Shown in pieces: positions 35,576 through 44,451 of a stretch of 64,000 nucleotides of DNA. The notes beneath the pieces were generated by a model, which saw only the letters and a list, made by a program, of their open reading frames with translations, was not told the origin of the DNA and ran no database searches. Where the stretch lies: the NCBI GenBank assembly GCA_009911365.1, contig QXXF01000014.1, positions 56,290 to 120,289 of the forward strand. Reading direction: 5' to 3'. Source of the stretch: Clostridiales bacterium (GTDB lineage Bacteria; Bacillota; Clostridia; Peptostreptococcales; Anaerovoracaceae). How positions within the stretch are numbered: position 1 is the first letter of the stretch; every line of letters starts with the position of its first letter. The position numbers and the translations under genes were made by a program.

Positions 35576-35950
35576 ATGGGAAAAATCAAAATCCACGATC
35601 AACAACGTGAAAATTCTGGCAGCCAAGATGTACGAATACTGCAACGAAGAGGCCGAAATGAAACTGCGGAACTACGCTGAAAAAATGCAGGTCGAGACTT
35701 CCGCTCCGAAAGGGAAAACCGCCTTCACCGTGGAGCAGGTTCAAAAAATATGGGACAATCTTTCTCTAGTTCTCCCTGATGCGTCAAGATCAAAGAAAAA
35801 CAAGATGGACGTTCCATTCAACGACACTTTGCTCATCATGGCTTGGTTTCAATCCATGACAAAATCCTTCCACTGATCGAGTCTACACTCACTATGATTT
35901 AGATAACCTTCACAAGGAAATGGACAAGCTGAAAATCATATGAAAGTGTG
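35576..35950 (+). pseudogene. Phage-like gene remnant
   Basis: A frame starting 'MGKIKI' shifts after six codons into 'KILAAKMYEYCNEEAEMKL' and runs to 35876, ending '...TLLIMAWFQSMTKSFH'. Another shift then gives 'HYDLDNLHKEMDKLKI' before a TGA near 35942. It looks like a decayed small phage-type gene. I do not recognise the family; it could be related to the giant-protein remnants on the left of the window. Confidence 0.3.
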
Positions 35951-36185
35951 ACTTGCCGTGGATTTTAAAGATGAAAAAATTGGTTTTCTCAAGTTTTTCG
36001 ATCACACAGAAAATTATTGAAATTTCAACGATTATATCTATTTTCAATGTTTTTTTCAATAGAAAAATCGTAACTAAAGATTAAGAAATACTTAATGCAT
36101 CCTGCAAAATAATGTGATATATTGATTGAGGAGAAATAACAACACATTGACAGAAAAGGGGGAATTGGTACTTATACCAGACTTT

Positions 36186-37373
36186 ATGATGAAAAAGAAA
36201 AGAATCTTACTGCTGCTTTTAGCACTCACATTGATTGTATCGGGACTTCCACTGGCAGTCCACGCTGACGAAAACACCCAGCCAGGAGACCTTTCACCAC
36301 AAACAGAGTCTAGCGGCGAAGCTGATGCGAGCGAAGCACCGGATGATCCGGCAAAGGACCAGGAGACTCCTGGGAAATCCACTGTCTCCTCGACCTCAGA
36401 GACAGAATCCTCCCAGCAGCAGCCGTCTTCTGAAGAAACAGAAAGCACGGAGCCACCCACGGAGGATACACAGAATCAGAATGAAGAAACCAACAAGGTG
36501 GTTACCATTGGCAATGATCTCAGCGAAAAACAGAAAGCTTCCATGTATGAATATTTCGGCACCGCGCCGGAGCAGGTGAAAACCATTGTGGTCACTCATG
36601 CGGATGAAGTGAAATACATGGAAGGAATCGCCACAGCAAAGCAGATCGGCAAAACCACCTATAGTTGCGCTTATGTGGAGCCGACTGACTCCGGCGGCGT
36701 CAGAGTCAAGACCGCCAACTTGAATTTTGTCACAAGTGCTATGATCGCCAGCACACTGACGACCGCAGGCGTGGAAAACTGTAACGTGATTGCGGCATGC
36801 CCGTTTGAAGTGTCAGGAACGGGTGCTTTGACGGGAGTGATCATGGCTTATGAAAAGGCAAACGACCAGAACCTGGACGAAGGTCAAAAAGAAGCGGCCA
36901 TGGAAGAGCTGATCACCACTGGAAACCTGGCTGACAGCATTGGCCAGGAACAAGCTATTGACTTAGTCAATGATGTGAAGACCCAGGTCATCGGTGACAA
37001 TCTCACAGATCCTTCTGAGATACAATCGGCTGTGGAGGACGCTGCCAAAGATCATGACGTGAATCTGACGGACGCTGAAAAAGAGCAGATCACCCAACTG
37101 ATGGAAAAGATCTCGCAATACGATTATGACCTGGGAACGCTGAAAGACACGCTAAACAATCTGGATGGAAAACTCAGCGGACTTTCCGGCATTTGGCACT
37201 CCATCAAAAGCTTTTTCGTTGGCAACGGCAACGGCATCTTGAGCGATACTAACGATGACGCTCTGGGAGATGATGTCATCACGGACAGCACAGTGGATGA
37301 CAGTGGCTTTAAAGATGGACTGTGGACCAGGATCAAAAATTTCTTCACTGGTTCAGATGATGATTCGGAATAG
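36186..37373 (+). CDS. Secreted DUF1002 protein
   Basis: About 395 residues. A signal peptide ('ILLLLLALTLIVSGLPLAV') is followed by an acidic Ser/Thr/Glu-rich linker of about 75 residues and then a DUF1002 domain (PF06207), with 'TVVTHADEVKYMEG'-like sequence near residue 140 and 'VIAACPFEVSGTGALTGVI' near 215. A cytoplasm-like acidic tail ends the protein. DUF1002 proteins are common in Clostridia and Bacilli and have no known activity. The start is uncertain: the ATG at 36186 gives a clean signal peptide, but the best purine run (AGGGGG) is about 26 bases upstream, next to a TTG. Confidence 0.82.
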   Translation: MMKKKRILLLLLALTLIVSGLPLAVHADENTQPGDLSPQTESSGEADASEAPDDPAKDQETPGKSTVSSTSETESSQQQPSSEETESTEPPTEDTQNQNEETNKVVTIGNDLSEKQKASMYEYFGTAPEQVKTIVVTHADEVKYMEGIATAKQIGKTTYSCAYVEPTDSGGVRVKTANLNFVTSAMIASTLTTAGVENCNVIAACPFEVSGTGALTGVIMAYEKANDQNLDEGQKEAAMEELITTGNLADSIGQEQAIDLVNDVKTQVIGDNLTDPSEIQSAVEDAAKDHDVNLTDAEKEQITQLMEKISQYDYDLGTLKDTLNNLDGKLSGLSGIWHSIKSFFVGNGNGILSDTNDDALGDDVITDSTVDDSGFKDGLWTRIKNFFTGSDDDSE

Positions 37374-37412
37374 GTAAAGAAACCGCTTCTGACCTAAAGG
37401 GCTTGTATACTG

Positions 37413-37450
37413 AAAAACTGCCAGCTATTTTTGTCTGCTGGCAGTTTTTA
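37413..37450. terminator. Bidirectional terminator
   Basis: AAAAACTGCCAGC and GCTGGCAGTTTTT arms surround an 11-base loop, between the convergent DUF1002 and MATE genes. A-runs and T-runs on the two sides suit both directions. Confidence 0.85.
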
Positions 37451-37535
37451 TTATTCCCAAAGGAAATAGGCATTGTCATCTCCATATAGCCCAGTCCCCT
37501 GCCCGGTTTGAAGATGCGCCGCCTCTTCCACAAAG

Positions 37536-38897
37536 CTACATATCTTTCTTGATCTTTTTCAAAGTTTTCCGCAAAAACAGGACGCACAGTACTACGGAAA
37601 CAAACTCTGCGATCGGAAAGGCCCACCAAACCAAATTCACATTCCCAGAAAGGGACAGTAGCCAAGCCGCAGGAAGCAATACAATGAGCTGCCGCATGAG
37701 GGAAACGACCAAGCTATATACACTAAGCCCCAATGCCTGGCACACAGAGTTCGCAATGATGCAAAAGCCTGCTAGAACAAAGTGAATGGAAATGATCCGT
37801 AGCGCAGGAACACCGATGGACAGCATGTTCTCTGACGCACTGAACAGTTGGAGCAGCGGCCCTGGGATCATCTGAAACAAAATCACCCCAATGGCCATGA
37901 TACCCACCGCATAAAAAACAGAATACCGAATAGTCTTGTGGATGCGTTGCTCATGACGAGCTCCATAATTATAGGCCACAATGGGCACCATGCCATTGTT
38001 CAGCCCAAAGACCGGCATAAAAATAAAGCTCTGCAACTTGAAATAAACGCCAAACACAGCAACAGCCGTGGAACTAAAGGCAATCAAGATCTTGTTTAGC
38101 CCGAAAGTCATGACCGAACTGATAGCCATCATCAAAATTGATGGAACGCCAATATAAAGGATACTGACGATTAGCCGCCGATTTGGGCGAAACCCTTTTA
38201 TAGAAAACTGGATATCGTGATTCTTTTTTAAATTGAAATTTAGTGCCAAGAACGCTGCGAAAATCTGCCCCAACACAGTAGCCACCGCCGCTCCTGCGAC
38301 ACCCAAGCGGGGCATCCCCAAAAGACCAAAAATCAAAATCGGATCCAAAATGATGTTCGCCACCGCACCTAGTCCCTGGGTAATCATGGTGTAAAAAGTA
38401 CGCCCCGTGGACTGGAGCAGCTTTTCAAAGGTAAGCTGAAACAAAATCCCAAATGAGCCAATACAACATATACGGAGATACACATCACCATAATTGACGA
38501 TTTGCTCGATGTCCGTCTGGCCCCGCATAAAGACATGGACCCCGATAAAGCCAAACAACAGGAACACCAAAAAACAAAGCAAAATCAAAAATAGTCCCTG
38601 CGCAGCGATATGATTCACCTTTTTCTGATCCTTCTGCCCCAAAGACCGAGAAAGTAGCGCATTGATGCCTACGCCCACGCCGCTTCCCACCGCAATCAGC
38701 AGGTTCTGGACCGGAAAGGCCAAAGACACTGCAGTCAAGGCGTTTTCATTGATCATAGCTACGAAAATACTATCCACCACATTATAAAGCGCTTGGACCA
38801 ACATAGAAATCACCATGGGTAGTGACATGGTCAGCAGCAATCTGTTGACAGGCATAACTCCCATTTTGTTCTCATCTTGTAGTTTATTTTCTCCCAT
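37536..38897 (-). CDS. MATE-family multidrug/cation antiporter
   Basis: About 453 residues with the twelve-helix MATE pattern and the hallmark segments 'LLTMSLPMVISMLVQALYN', 'VGVGINALLSRSLGQKDQ' and, at the start of the second half, 'GLNNGMVPIVAYNYGARHE'. It exports drugs or cationic compounds in exchange for Na+ or H+. Start chosen at 38897, ten bases behind AGGAGG. The MarR gene is 74 bases upstream in the same direction and probably represses it. Confidence 0.9.
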   Translation of the reverse strand: MGENKLQDENKMGVMPVNRLLLTMSLPMVISMLVQALYNVVDSIFVAMINENALTAVSLAFPVQNLLIAVGSGVGVGINALLSRSLGQKDQKKVNHIAAQGLFLILLCFLVFLLFGFIGVHVFMRGQTDIEQIVNYGDVYLRICCIGSFGILFQLTFEKLLQSTGRTFYTMITQGLGAVANIILDPILIFGLLGMPRLGVAGAAVATVLGQIFAAFLALNFNLKKNHDIQFSIKGFRPNRRLIVSILYIGVPSILMMAISSVMTFGLNKILIAFSSTAVAVFGVYFKLQSFIFMPVFGLNNGMVPIVAYNYGARHEQRIHKTIRYSVFYAVGIMAIGVILFQMIPGPLLQLFSASENMLSIGVPALRIISIHFVLAGFCIIANSVCQALGLSVYSLVVSLMRQLIVLLPAAWLLSLSGNVNLVWWAFPIAEFVSVVLCVLFLRKTLKKIKKDM

Positions 38898-38971
38898 AAA
38901 CATGCACCTCCTGAATTTAGTTAGATATCGAACATTTTGCATAAAAAAGCCTACATTATTTCAGGCATAAG

Positions 38972-39391
38972 CTACGCAAGAGACCCGCAAAGGCGCTCAA
39001 GCAAGTCTATCAACAGATTTAGCTCTTCTTTGGAAAGAACCTGAAAATCTTCAGCCTCAGCTCGTTCCAAACGAGCTTTGAAATCTTGATACACTTGGAT
39101 CCCTGCTGGTGTAATCAGCAGTTTTTTCAATCTTGCGTCTTCATGCACGCTCTCCCTGCGCACATACCCCTTTTTCTCTAAAATTCCCAAGCCATTTGAT
39201 ATCGTGGAACGCCTCACATCCAAGGCTTTTTCCAAATCCCTCTGAAACACTTCTTTGCGCTGAGATTCCAAGTAAATGCATTCCATTACGATAAACTGTA
39301 TGCTGGTGAGGTTATATTGCGCAGCAAGAGAATCAATGTTGCGCTTTAGCTTCACATCCACCATATGGATCAGCTTTCCGATCTGTTGCAT
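38972..39391 (-). CDS. MarR-family regulator of the MATE exporter
   Basis: 139 residues with the MarR winged helix ('FQRDLEKALDVRRSTISNG', then 'LEKKGYVRRESVHEDARLK'). Start taken at 39391 with AAAGGA before it. The upstream frame extension runs through the promoter, where the repeats 'TTAGAACACTAACAATTATAAC' could hold the operator and -10. It probably controls itself and the MATE gene. Confidence 0.88.
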   Translation of the reverse strand: MQQIGKLIHMVDVKLKRNIDSLAAQYNLTSIQFIVMECIYLESQRKEVFQRDLEKALDVRRSTISNGLGILEKKGYVRRESVHEDARLKKLLITPAGIQVYQDFKARLERAEAEDFQVLSKEELNLLIDLLERLCGSLA

Positions 39392-39542
39392 AGCGTTTTC
39401 CTTTCGGCATTTTGTTAGAACACTAACAATTATAACGAAACATCTTTGAAATGTCAAGCGCACAAAATCCTAACGTATCCCACATTTCTATAACATAGCT
39501 TAAATCAGTGCCTAAGCGTCACACCCTATCACAGGCTTATGC

Positions 39543-40440
39543 TCACCCCTTCCTCATCTGCTTCCCCACAAACCACAACGACACCATAAACGCCAAAATC
39601 TCCGCAGCCGGAATAGCCAGCCACACGCCTGTGATCCCCCAAAATCTAGGCAGGATCAGAATCGCCGTCACTAGCAGCACAAAGGTTCGCAAAAAAGACA
39701 ACAAAAAAACACCGCAGGATATCGCTGCGACCCATCGCAGGCACAAGCCGAGTATTTTTCTCTGCTGCCTACTGTTTTGCCTTCCATGGTTGTATCGCGA
39801 CACCCATAGAAAACCCAAGATAAACAGTCTGAAACAGAAATTGGCAATAATTCAAAATCGTTACTGTAGCCACACCGTCCTCGCCGGCTAGCTTTAGCAT
39901 AGATAAATTGAGCAGCAAAGTCGTGACCCCGGCAGCCAATTGGCCGACCATCTCCGAACTACCGTTAAAACAGCTCTCTCCGATGATCTTCACCCGCAGC
40001 TGCGGCCAGCAAAACGAAAGAGAGCCCTGTTTTGCGATACTAAAGAAAAACAGCCCCACCAAAGTCGGCATCAAATAACCAAATCCAGTCCCAAGAGCCG
40101 CACCTTGGATTCCCATGCCACACTAAACAATAAAAACATAATCCAGCAAAATATTCAGTGCGCCAGCACCTATGGCTAGTGCTGAACCCAACCCTGGACG
40201 GCCTGCTGTCACAAAGAAGTTCGCAAACACAGTCTGGAGCATATAGGCTGGAATAAAGGGCAGCAACATGCGTAAATAGTCCTCAGCATATGGAAAAATC
40301 TTGCCTGTCGCACCAAGAAAATGAAGAATGTCCACGGTCCAAAGCAGGCCAATCGCTGCGATGACCAGCCCTGCCAGATTACTGTTTCGATGCTGGGGAT
40401 GGATGCCGATCCAAAGAAATGATACCATGCTTTCTGCTGA
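39543..40440 (-). pseudogene. Second MATE exporter, decayed
   Basis: Three pieces of a MATE protein follow each other leftward. 'FANFFVTAGRPGLGSALAI' (to 40123) ends at an in-frame TAG after 'VFIV'; 'MGIQGAALGTGFGYLMPTL' resumes in the same frame; a frameshift near 39800 then leads to 'WGITGVWLAIPAAEILAFM'. The N-terminal 80 or so residues are missing. It sits next to the intact MATE/MarR pair as a dead paralogue. Confidence 0.85.
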
Positions 40441-40545
40441 AAGTTTTTATCATTCTTGCTATGTTCTTCAGATTTTATGACCAGGCTGCAAAAAAGCCCT
40501 TTGATTGAAAATCCTGGGCTATCAAGGAGACTTCTCCGCACAAAC

Positions 40546-41655
40546 TCAATAAATGATCCCTCTCTCCAGCTTCATGATCAGGATGCGTTTCACGGATTCA
40601 TTGACCTGAGATTTTTTGATTTTTCCCTGTTTCAGCGCTTTATGGACCGCATTCAAGGATTCTTTGTACTGGGTCACACAAATCATGTCGTTTCCTGCCC
40701 AAACCGCCTTTACAGCCGCTTTTGAGGCGCTGCCCGCAGAGTTTGCCGCAGCTGCCATGGCAATGTCATCGGTAATGATGACGCCAGGAAACTCCATCTG
40801 GTCCCGCAGGTATCGATGGACGGTCTTGGAAAGAGAAGCTGGCGCAGTCTTGTCAAAGCAATTGACCACGTTGTGGCTGACCATGATCATATCGCATCCT
40901 GCGTGAATGCCTGCGAAAAAAGGCTTTAAGTCTCGATTTACAAATGTTTTCCTTGGCCTTTTATCTTTGATGATTCTGGTATGTGTATCGCCGTTACCAC
41001 CATAGCCGGGAAAATGCTTCACCGTGCTGACCAGGTCTTTCTTTTTCATTTCCCTGATAACTGTTTTTATGTATTTTGACACAGAAGACGCGTTTGTGGA
41101 AAAGCTTCTTTGATACATGAAATCCGAACTGCGGTAAGGCGTGTCCGCCACTGGGGCAAAATTGGCGTTAATGCCCAGTTTCCTGAGAAATTCTGCTTTT
41201 TCCGCCGTATCCTTTCGTATGCCTTTCCATCCACCCTTCTTGTACACGGCTCGAGGCGAGGCAAAGGGCTTCTTTTTGTATACCCTGGAACGGGACACCC
41301 GATTGACTGTCCCGCCTTCCTCATCCACAGCCATCAGCATCTTGATCTTCGCTGCCTTTTGAACGCTCTTGACTCGCGCCTTGACCTTCTTTGGCGTGCT
41401 GTTTTTGAAATCTTTCTCAAACCATATGTAACCGCCGAACTGATATTTCTTTTGTATGTCTCTTGCGTCCTTTGATGGCAGAGCCACTACGAACATCTGG
41501 GCGATTTTTTCTTTCCAGGTCATAGTTTCTAGGATTTCCTGGGCACGTGCGCTGCTGTCGGAAACCGCCTTTACTTCCTGACACATGATGCCCCAGGACA
41601 GGCACAGTGCTAAGCCCGCTATGATTAACATGGGACTCTTGGTTCTGTTCATCAT
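40546..41655 (-). CDS. Glycoside hydrolase family 3 (NagZ-like beta-hexosaminidase)
   Basis: 369 residues. A signal peptide or lipid-like leader is at the N-terminus ('LIIAGLALCLSWGIMC'; the Cys may be a lipidation site). The GH3 N-domain follows, with 'LMAVDEEGGTVNRVSRS', the conserved 'VKHFPGYGGNGDTHTR' and the region before the nucleophile, 'EFPGVIITDDIAMAAAA', whose Asp in 'TDD' is the nucleophile. NagZ-type enzymes remove N-acetylglucosamine from muropeptides; the exported form may act in wall turnover. Start at 41655 follows GGAGG-like sequence. Confidence 0.87.
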   Translation of the reverse strand: MMNRTKSPMLIIAGLALCLSWGIMCQEVKAVSDSSARAQEILETMTWKEKIAQMFVVALPSKDARDIQKKYQFGGYIWFEKDFKNSTPKKVKARVKSVQKAAKIKMLMAVDEEGGTVNRVSRSRVYKKKPFASPRAVYKKGGWKGIRKDTAEKAEFLRKLGINANFAPVADTPYRSSDFMYQRSFSTNASSVSKYIKTVIREMKKKDLVSTVKHFPGYGGNGDTHTRIIKDKRPRKTFVNRDLKPFFAGIHAGCDMIMVSHNVVNCFDKTAPASLSKTVHRYLRDQMEFPGVIITDDIAMAAAANSAGSASKAAVKAVWAGNDMICVTQYKESLNAVHKALKQGKIKKSQVNESVKRILIMKLERGIIY

Positions 41656-41668
41656 TTACCTCCCCGCG

Positions 41669-42475
41669 TTATAAATGAAACACTTCATCGAGGATCCGCA
41701 GTTCTTGCTCCTTGGAAGTCAATTCCTCCAGCACTTCCACTTCACCGCCCTCTTCTCTGAGAAACTGACCGCCCCGTATGGCGTAGAACCTACCCTGCTC
41801 CTGAGGAAGATATAGGGAAACCTTTGTAGCTTTATTAATGACAGAGTCTGGATGCTCTTGGGCAAAAAATGTTGGATAGACAAAATCCAGATCCAGCTGG
41901 GGCGTTTCCGTAAAACTTAATTTTCTCCGCCATCCAGACCGAGGCCGCTTCTGCCACATGACCCAGCCAAAAAAATCGTCTTGTTCCAGTTTGTACTGGC
42001 AATCTCCATCATCGCATATCAAATGTTCCCTGAGCATCATGGGTTTTCTATGATGCTGATAATTGAATCCCACATCCGTAAGATAAGACTCACCGTCTTC
42101 CGCCACAACGATGACCCGGTGGCTGGCGGCTTGAAGAGGACGGCTTTCAGCGATGATCCGGGAAACATAACTCGTCACCTGAAAGTTCAAGGACTCTAAA
42201 AACCAATTGTAGAGCATGTTCAGTTCCGAGCATACGCCACCCCGTTTCCTGCGGATGATTTTTTCAAACAATGCGTCCCGCTCCAAAGAAATGGGAACAC
42301 CTGCCATGATATCCAGGTTTTCAAATGGAATATGCGTGATATGAGCGTATTGAAGCTTTGTTAAATACGCCAAGTCTTTCTTTACCGGGATTCCTTCCAT
42401 GCCAATCCGGTCCAGATAGGCATTGATCTGCCCTTGTGTCATGGGTTTGCCGTTTAAATTCCGTACATGATGCAT
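41669..42475 (-). CDS. nat: Arylamine N-acetyltransferase
   Basis: 268 residues, standard length for NAT enzymes that move acetyl groups from acetyl-CoA to arylamines or hydrazines. The Cys-His-Asp triad is visible: Cys82 in 'KRGGVCSELN', His119 in 'ASHRVIVV' and Asp134 in 'YLTDVGFN'. It overlaps the end of the upstream acetyltransferase gene by 22 bases, so the two are probably expressed together. Confidence 0.92.
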   Translation of the reverse strand: MHHVRNLNGKPMTQGQINAYLDRIGMEGIPVKKDLAYLTKLQYAHITHIPFENLDIMAGVPISLERDALFEKIIRRKRGGVCSELNMLYNWFLESLNFQVTSYVSRIIAESRPLQAASHRVIVVAEDGESYLTDVGFNYQHHRKPMMLREHLICDDGDCQYKLEQDDFFGWVMWQKRPRSGWRRKLSFTETPQLDLDFVYPTFFAQEHPDSVINKATKVSLYLPQEQGRFYAIRGGQFLREEGGEVEVLEELTSKEQELRILDEVFHL

Positions 42476-43272
42476 GCTGTTTCATCCTTTCCTGCGATGC
42501 CGCGCTCCGTCCTTGTGACTTCATAAGCCGTATACGCATAATCAAAATGATATCCCAGCTGCTGTGCCAGGGCCACTGACCATTTGTTGTGCGCATCCCA
42601 GCTGGGATACCAACCGCGCTTTAGGCATTCTAAAATCAGCTTCGCGCCGCAAACTCGGGCAAGCCCTTTTCTCCGATGATCCTCTCTGGTATCGATCTCA
42701 ATTTCAATGCCGCCTTGGTAGCCAGCATAGGAAGAAGCCCCTGAAACCGGCTCTCCCTCTTTCAGTATGACTGCGCCAAGCCCATGTTTCTGATATAAAG
42801 CATAATCAGGATACTGAGAGACCCAGTCGCGGCACCAGGGAATCTCCTTGCAGCGCAGGAACACAGCTTCATCCATCATGCGCAGCGCATATCCATCCGG
42901 CAATCTGCTCACTGCCTCCCGCAGTCTGCCCTGATGAAAACAATCTGGTTCCTTTTTCATAGCGTATCTGCTGACTTTCTTCGCTCGTTTCCCATAACAC
43001 CACTGAATCAGCACTTCCCATTCCTTGTTTTGCGGAACCATGATCGTAAAATCCTGTCTGTGCCGCCGAGGTTCGTGCAGGAGCAGCTCTTCATCAGGCG
43101 CACCTGCCAAAAAACAGAAGTCTCCCAGCAGTGCCTTGGCAGAGGTGGGTGTTTCCTGAGAATCTGCGTAAATGTCCCCCATTATCTTTTGCAGGCATGA
43201 CCAGATCAGGGTTTCTGGCCACGCTCCAAACAATGGCGCAGCTTTTTCTGTGTCTTTTAAATGAACGATCAT
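42454..43272 (-). CDS. GNAT acetyltransferase (GNAT_acetyltransf type)
   Basis: 272 residues. The C-terminal half is a GNAT fold with 'HRRKGLARVCGAKLILECL' as the acetyl-CoA loop and 'PSWDAHNKWSVALAQQLGY' as the last conserved element. The N-terminal half is a second, degenerate domain, as in the PF12746 group. Substrate unknown. The start overlaps the stop of the TfoX-like gene by 4 bases, indicating one operon with it and with nat. Confidence 0.82.
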   Translation of the reverse strand: MIVHLKDTEKAAPLFGAWPETLIWSCLQKIMGDIYADSQETPTSAKALLGDFCFLAGAPDEELLLHEPRRHRQDFTIMVPQNKEWEVLIQWCYGKRAKKVSRYAMKKEPDCFHQGRLREAVSRLPDGYALRMMDEAVFLRCKEIPWCRDWVSQYPDYALYQKHGLGAVILKEGEPVSGASSYAGYQGGIEIEIDTREDHRRKGLARVCGAKLILECLKRGWYPSWDAHNKWSVALAQQLGYHFDYAYTAYEVTRTERGIAGKDETACIMYGI

Positions 43273-43526
43273 AGCTTATGGCTCTGGTAAAAAGCTTTCA
43301 GATCCGCTTTGACATCCTCTGGCAGCCCGGCTTTCTTCACGCCCCACAGCGCGCCCTCCAATGCCAGCAGCCTATGGATACAGGCCGTTTCATCGATTCC
43401 CTGGATCTTCAGCCACGCCTGCTTTGAACCAACGGATTTTAATTCCTCTGCCGTAAAAATCCCCACTTGATTCAACTGTTCCTCCACCACTTTGCCTATG
43501 TTAGGCAGCTTTGACAATTCCCCCAT
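43269..43526 (-). CDS. TfoX C-terminal-domain protein
   Basis: 85 residues: 'LSKLPNIGKVVEEQLNQVG', then 'KSVGSKQAWLKIQGID', the helix-hairpin-helix-like TfoX/Sxy C-terminal domain (PF04994). Stand-alone versions are common in Firmicutes and have no proven job. Start chosen at 43526 behind GGGAGG; the longer frame overlaps the next gene. Coupled to the downstream acetyltransferase by a 4-base overlap. Confidence 0.82.
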   Translation of the reverse strand: MGELSKLPNIGKVVEEQLNQVGIFTAEELKSVGSKQAWLKIQGIDETACIHRLLALEGALWGVKKAGLPEDVKADLKAFYQSHKL

Positions 43527-43555
43527 GTGTTCCTCCCTTGTAGCCTTCTCAAGCT

Positions 43556-44137
43556 TTAACGCAACAAAAACCAGGCCTCTGCCCCGCACACAATAAGGGC
43601 GATCGCCCCGCTGGCAAGTGCCAGCAAAATCCTTTGATATGGACGTTTGCCCTTTTCCTGCTGCGTCTCCAGTTCATCCAATCGCTTTCCTTCGGTGAAG
43701 GCCACGATCTCTTTATAAGTATAGACATTGTTGTCTTTTTTTAGTTTCTCTGCTTTACGTGCGAAAAAGAACGCCGCTATCACGATCCCGCCCCAGGGAA
43801 TGAACCCATAACGGCCAAGCCAGGCAGCCAGCGGTATGGCTGAAACTACAATCGCGATCATCAAAATGCCCAGGATCGTTCCACAATGATTCAACTTTTT
43901 GACTTCCATTTCTCGGATTTCTTCTTTCATCATCTCAAAATCGCCTTTTATCAGCTGATCAAGAGATACGTTGAACAGGGTGCTGAGCACCAACAAGCTA
44001 TGGATGTCTGGGTAATTCTTTCCAGTCTCCCAATTTGAAACCGTCTGCCTGCTGACATAAACTTTTTCCGCCAATTGTTCTTGGGAAAGCCCCATGCTGT
44101 CCCGATATTTTTTGATTTGTATGCTGACTTTCAACAT
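43556..44137 (-). CDS. XRE-family regulator with C-terminal membrane anchor
   Basis: 193 residues. A helix-turn-helix of XRE type ('GLSQEQLAEKVYVSRQTVS', then 'NWETGKNYPDIHSLLVLS') is followed by a linker and three predicted membrane helices ('GILMIAIVVSAIPLAAWLG', 'FIPWGGIVIAAFFFA', 'ILLALASGAIALIVCGAEA'). Membrane-tethered HTH proteins of this form are common in Clostridia; targets unknown. It is upstream of the TfoX-acetyltransferase-nat run. Confidence 0.85.
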   Translation of the reverse strand: MLKVSIQIKKYRDSMGLSQEQLAEKVYVSRQTVSNWETGKNYPDIHSLLVLSTLFNVSLDQLIKGDFEMMKEEIREMEVKKLNHCGTILGILMIAIVVSAIPLAAWLGRYGFIPWGGIVIAAFFFARKAEKLKKDNNVYTYKEIVAFTEGKRLDELETQQEKGKRPYQRILLALASGAIALIVCGAEAWFLLR

Positions 44138-44451
44138 GTGTTTCTTCCTCTCTTTTTGGGATTTTGTCGTTTTGCCGACTTTCGCAAATTACACTGGATT
44201 TTATCATTTCGCAAGCAAAAATTCTATCAAAAGCATTTGACTTTGGCTTTTATTCCCATGTCAAATCTGTTTTACACCCTTTTTGAGAGGAGGATACCGC
44301 AGGTTTTTCCGCATATGTGAGAAAAACGGTAAGAGCTTTTGTCCTACCGTCTTTTGTCAGACAAGTATTTTTAATGCTTTTCCAATCAGTTGATCCTTTC
44401 GGGCGTGTCTGCCAGTTTATGAACATTGCTGACACGCCCCGGTTCCTTTCT
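44138..44451. other. Intergenic region with no clear gene
   Basis: It lies between the XRE gene start and the end of the secreted protein gene. A weak inverted repeat GGTAAGAGC...GTCCTACC occurs near 44330. I see no RNA gene and no convincing short ORF. Confidence 0.4.

Noticed and set aside
36092-36460. Minus-strand Ser-rich ORF over the DUF1002 linker
   Set aside because: It is the mirror image of the acidic Ser/Thr/Glu linker and has no start signal.
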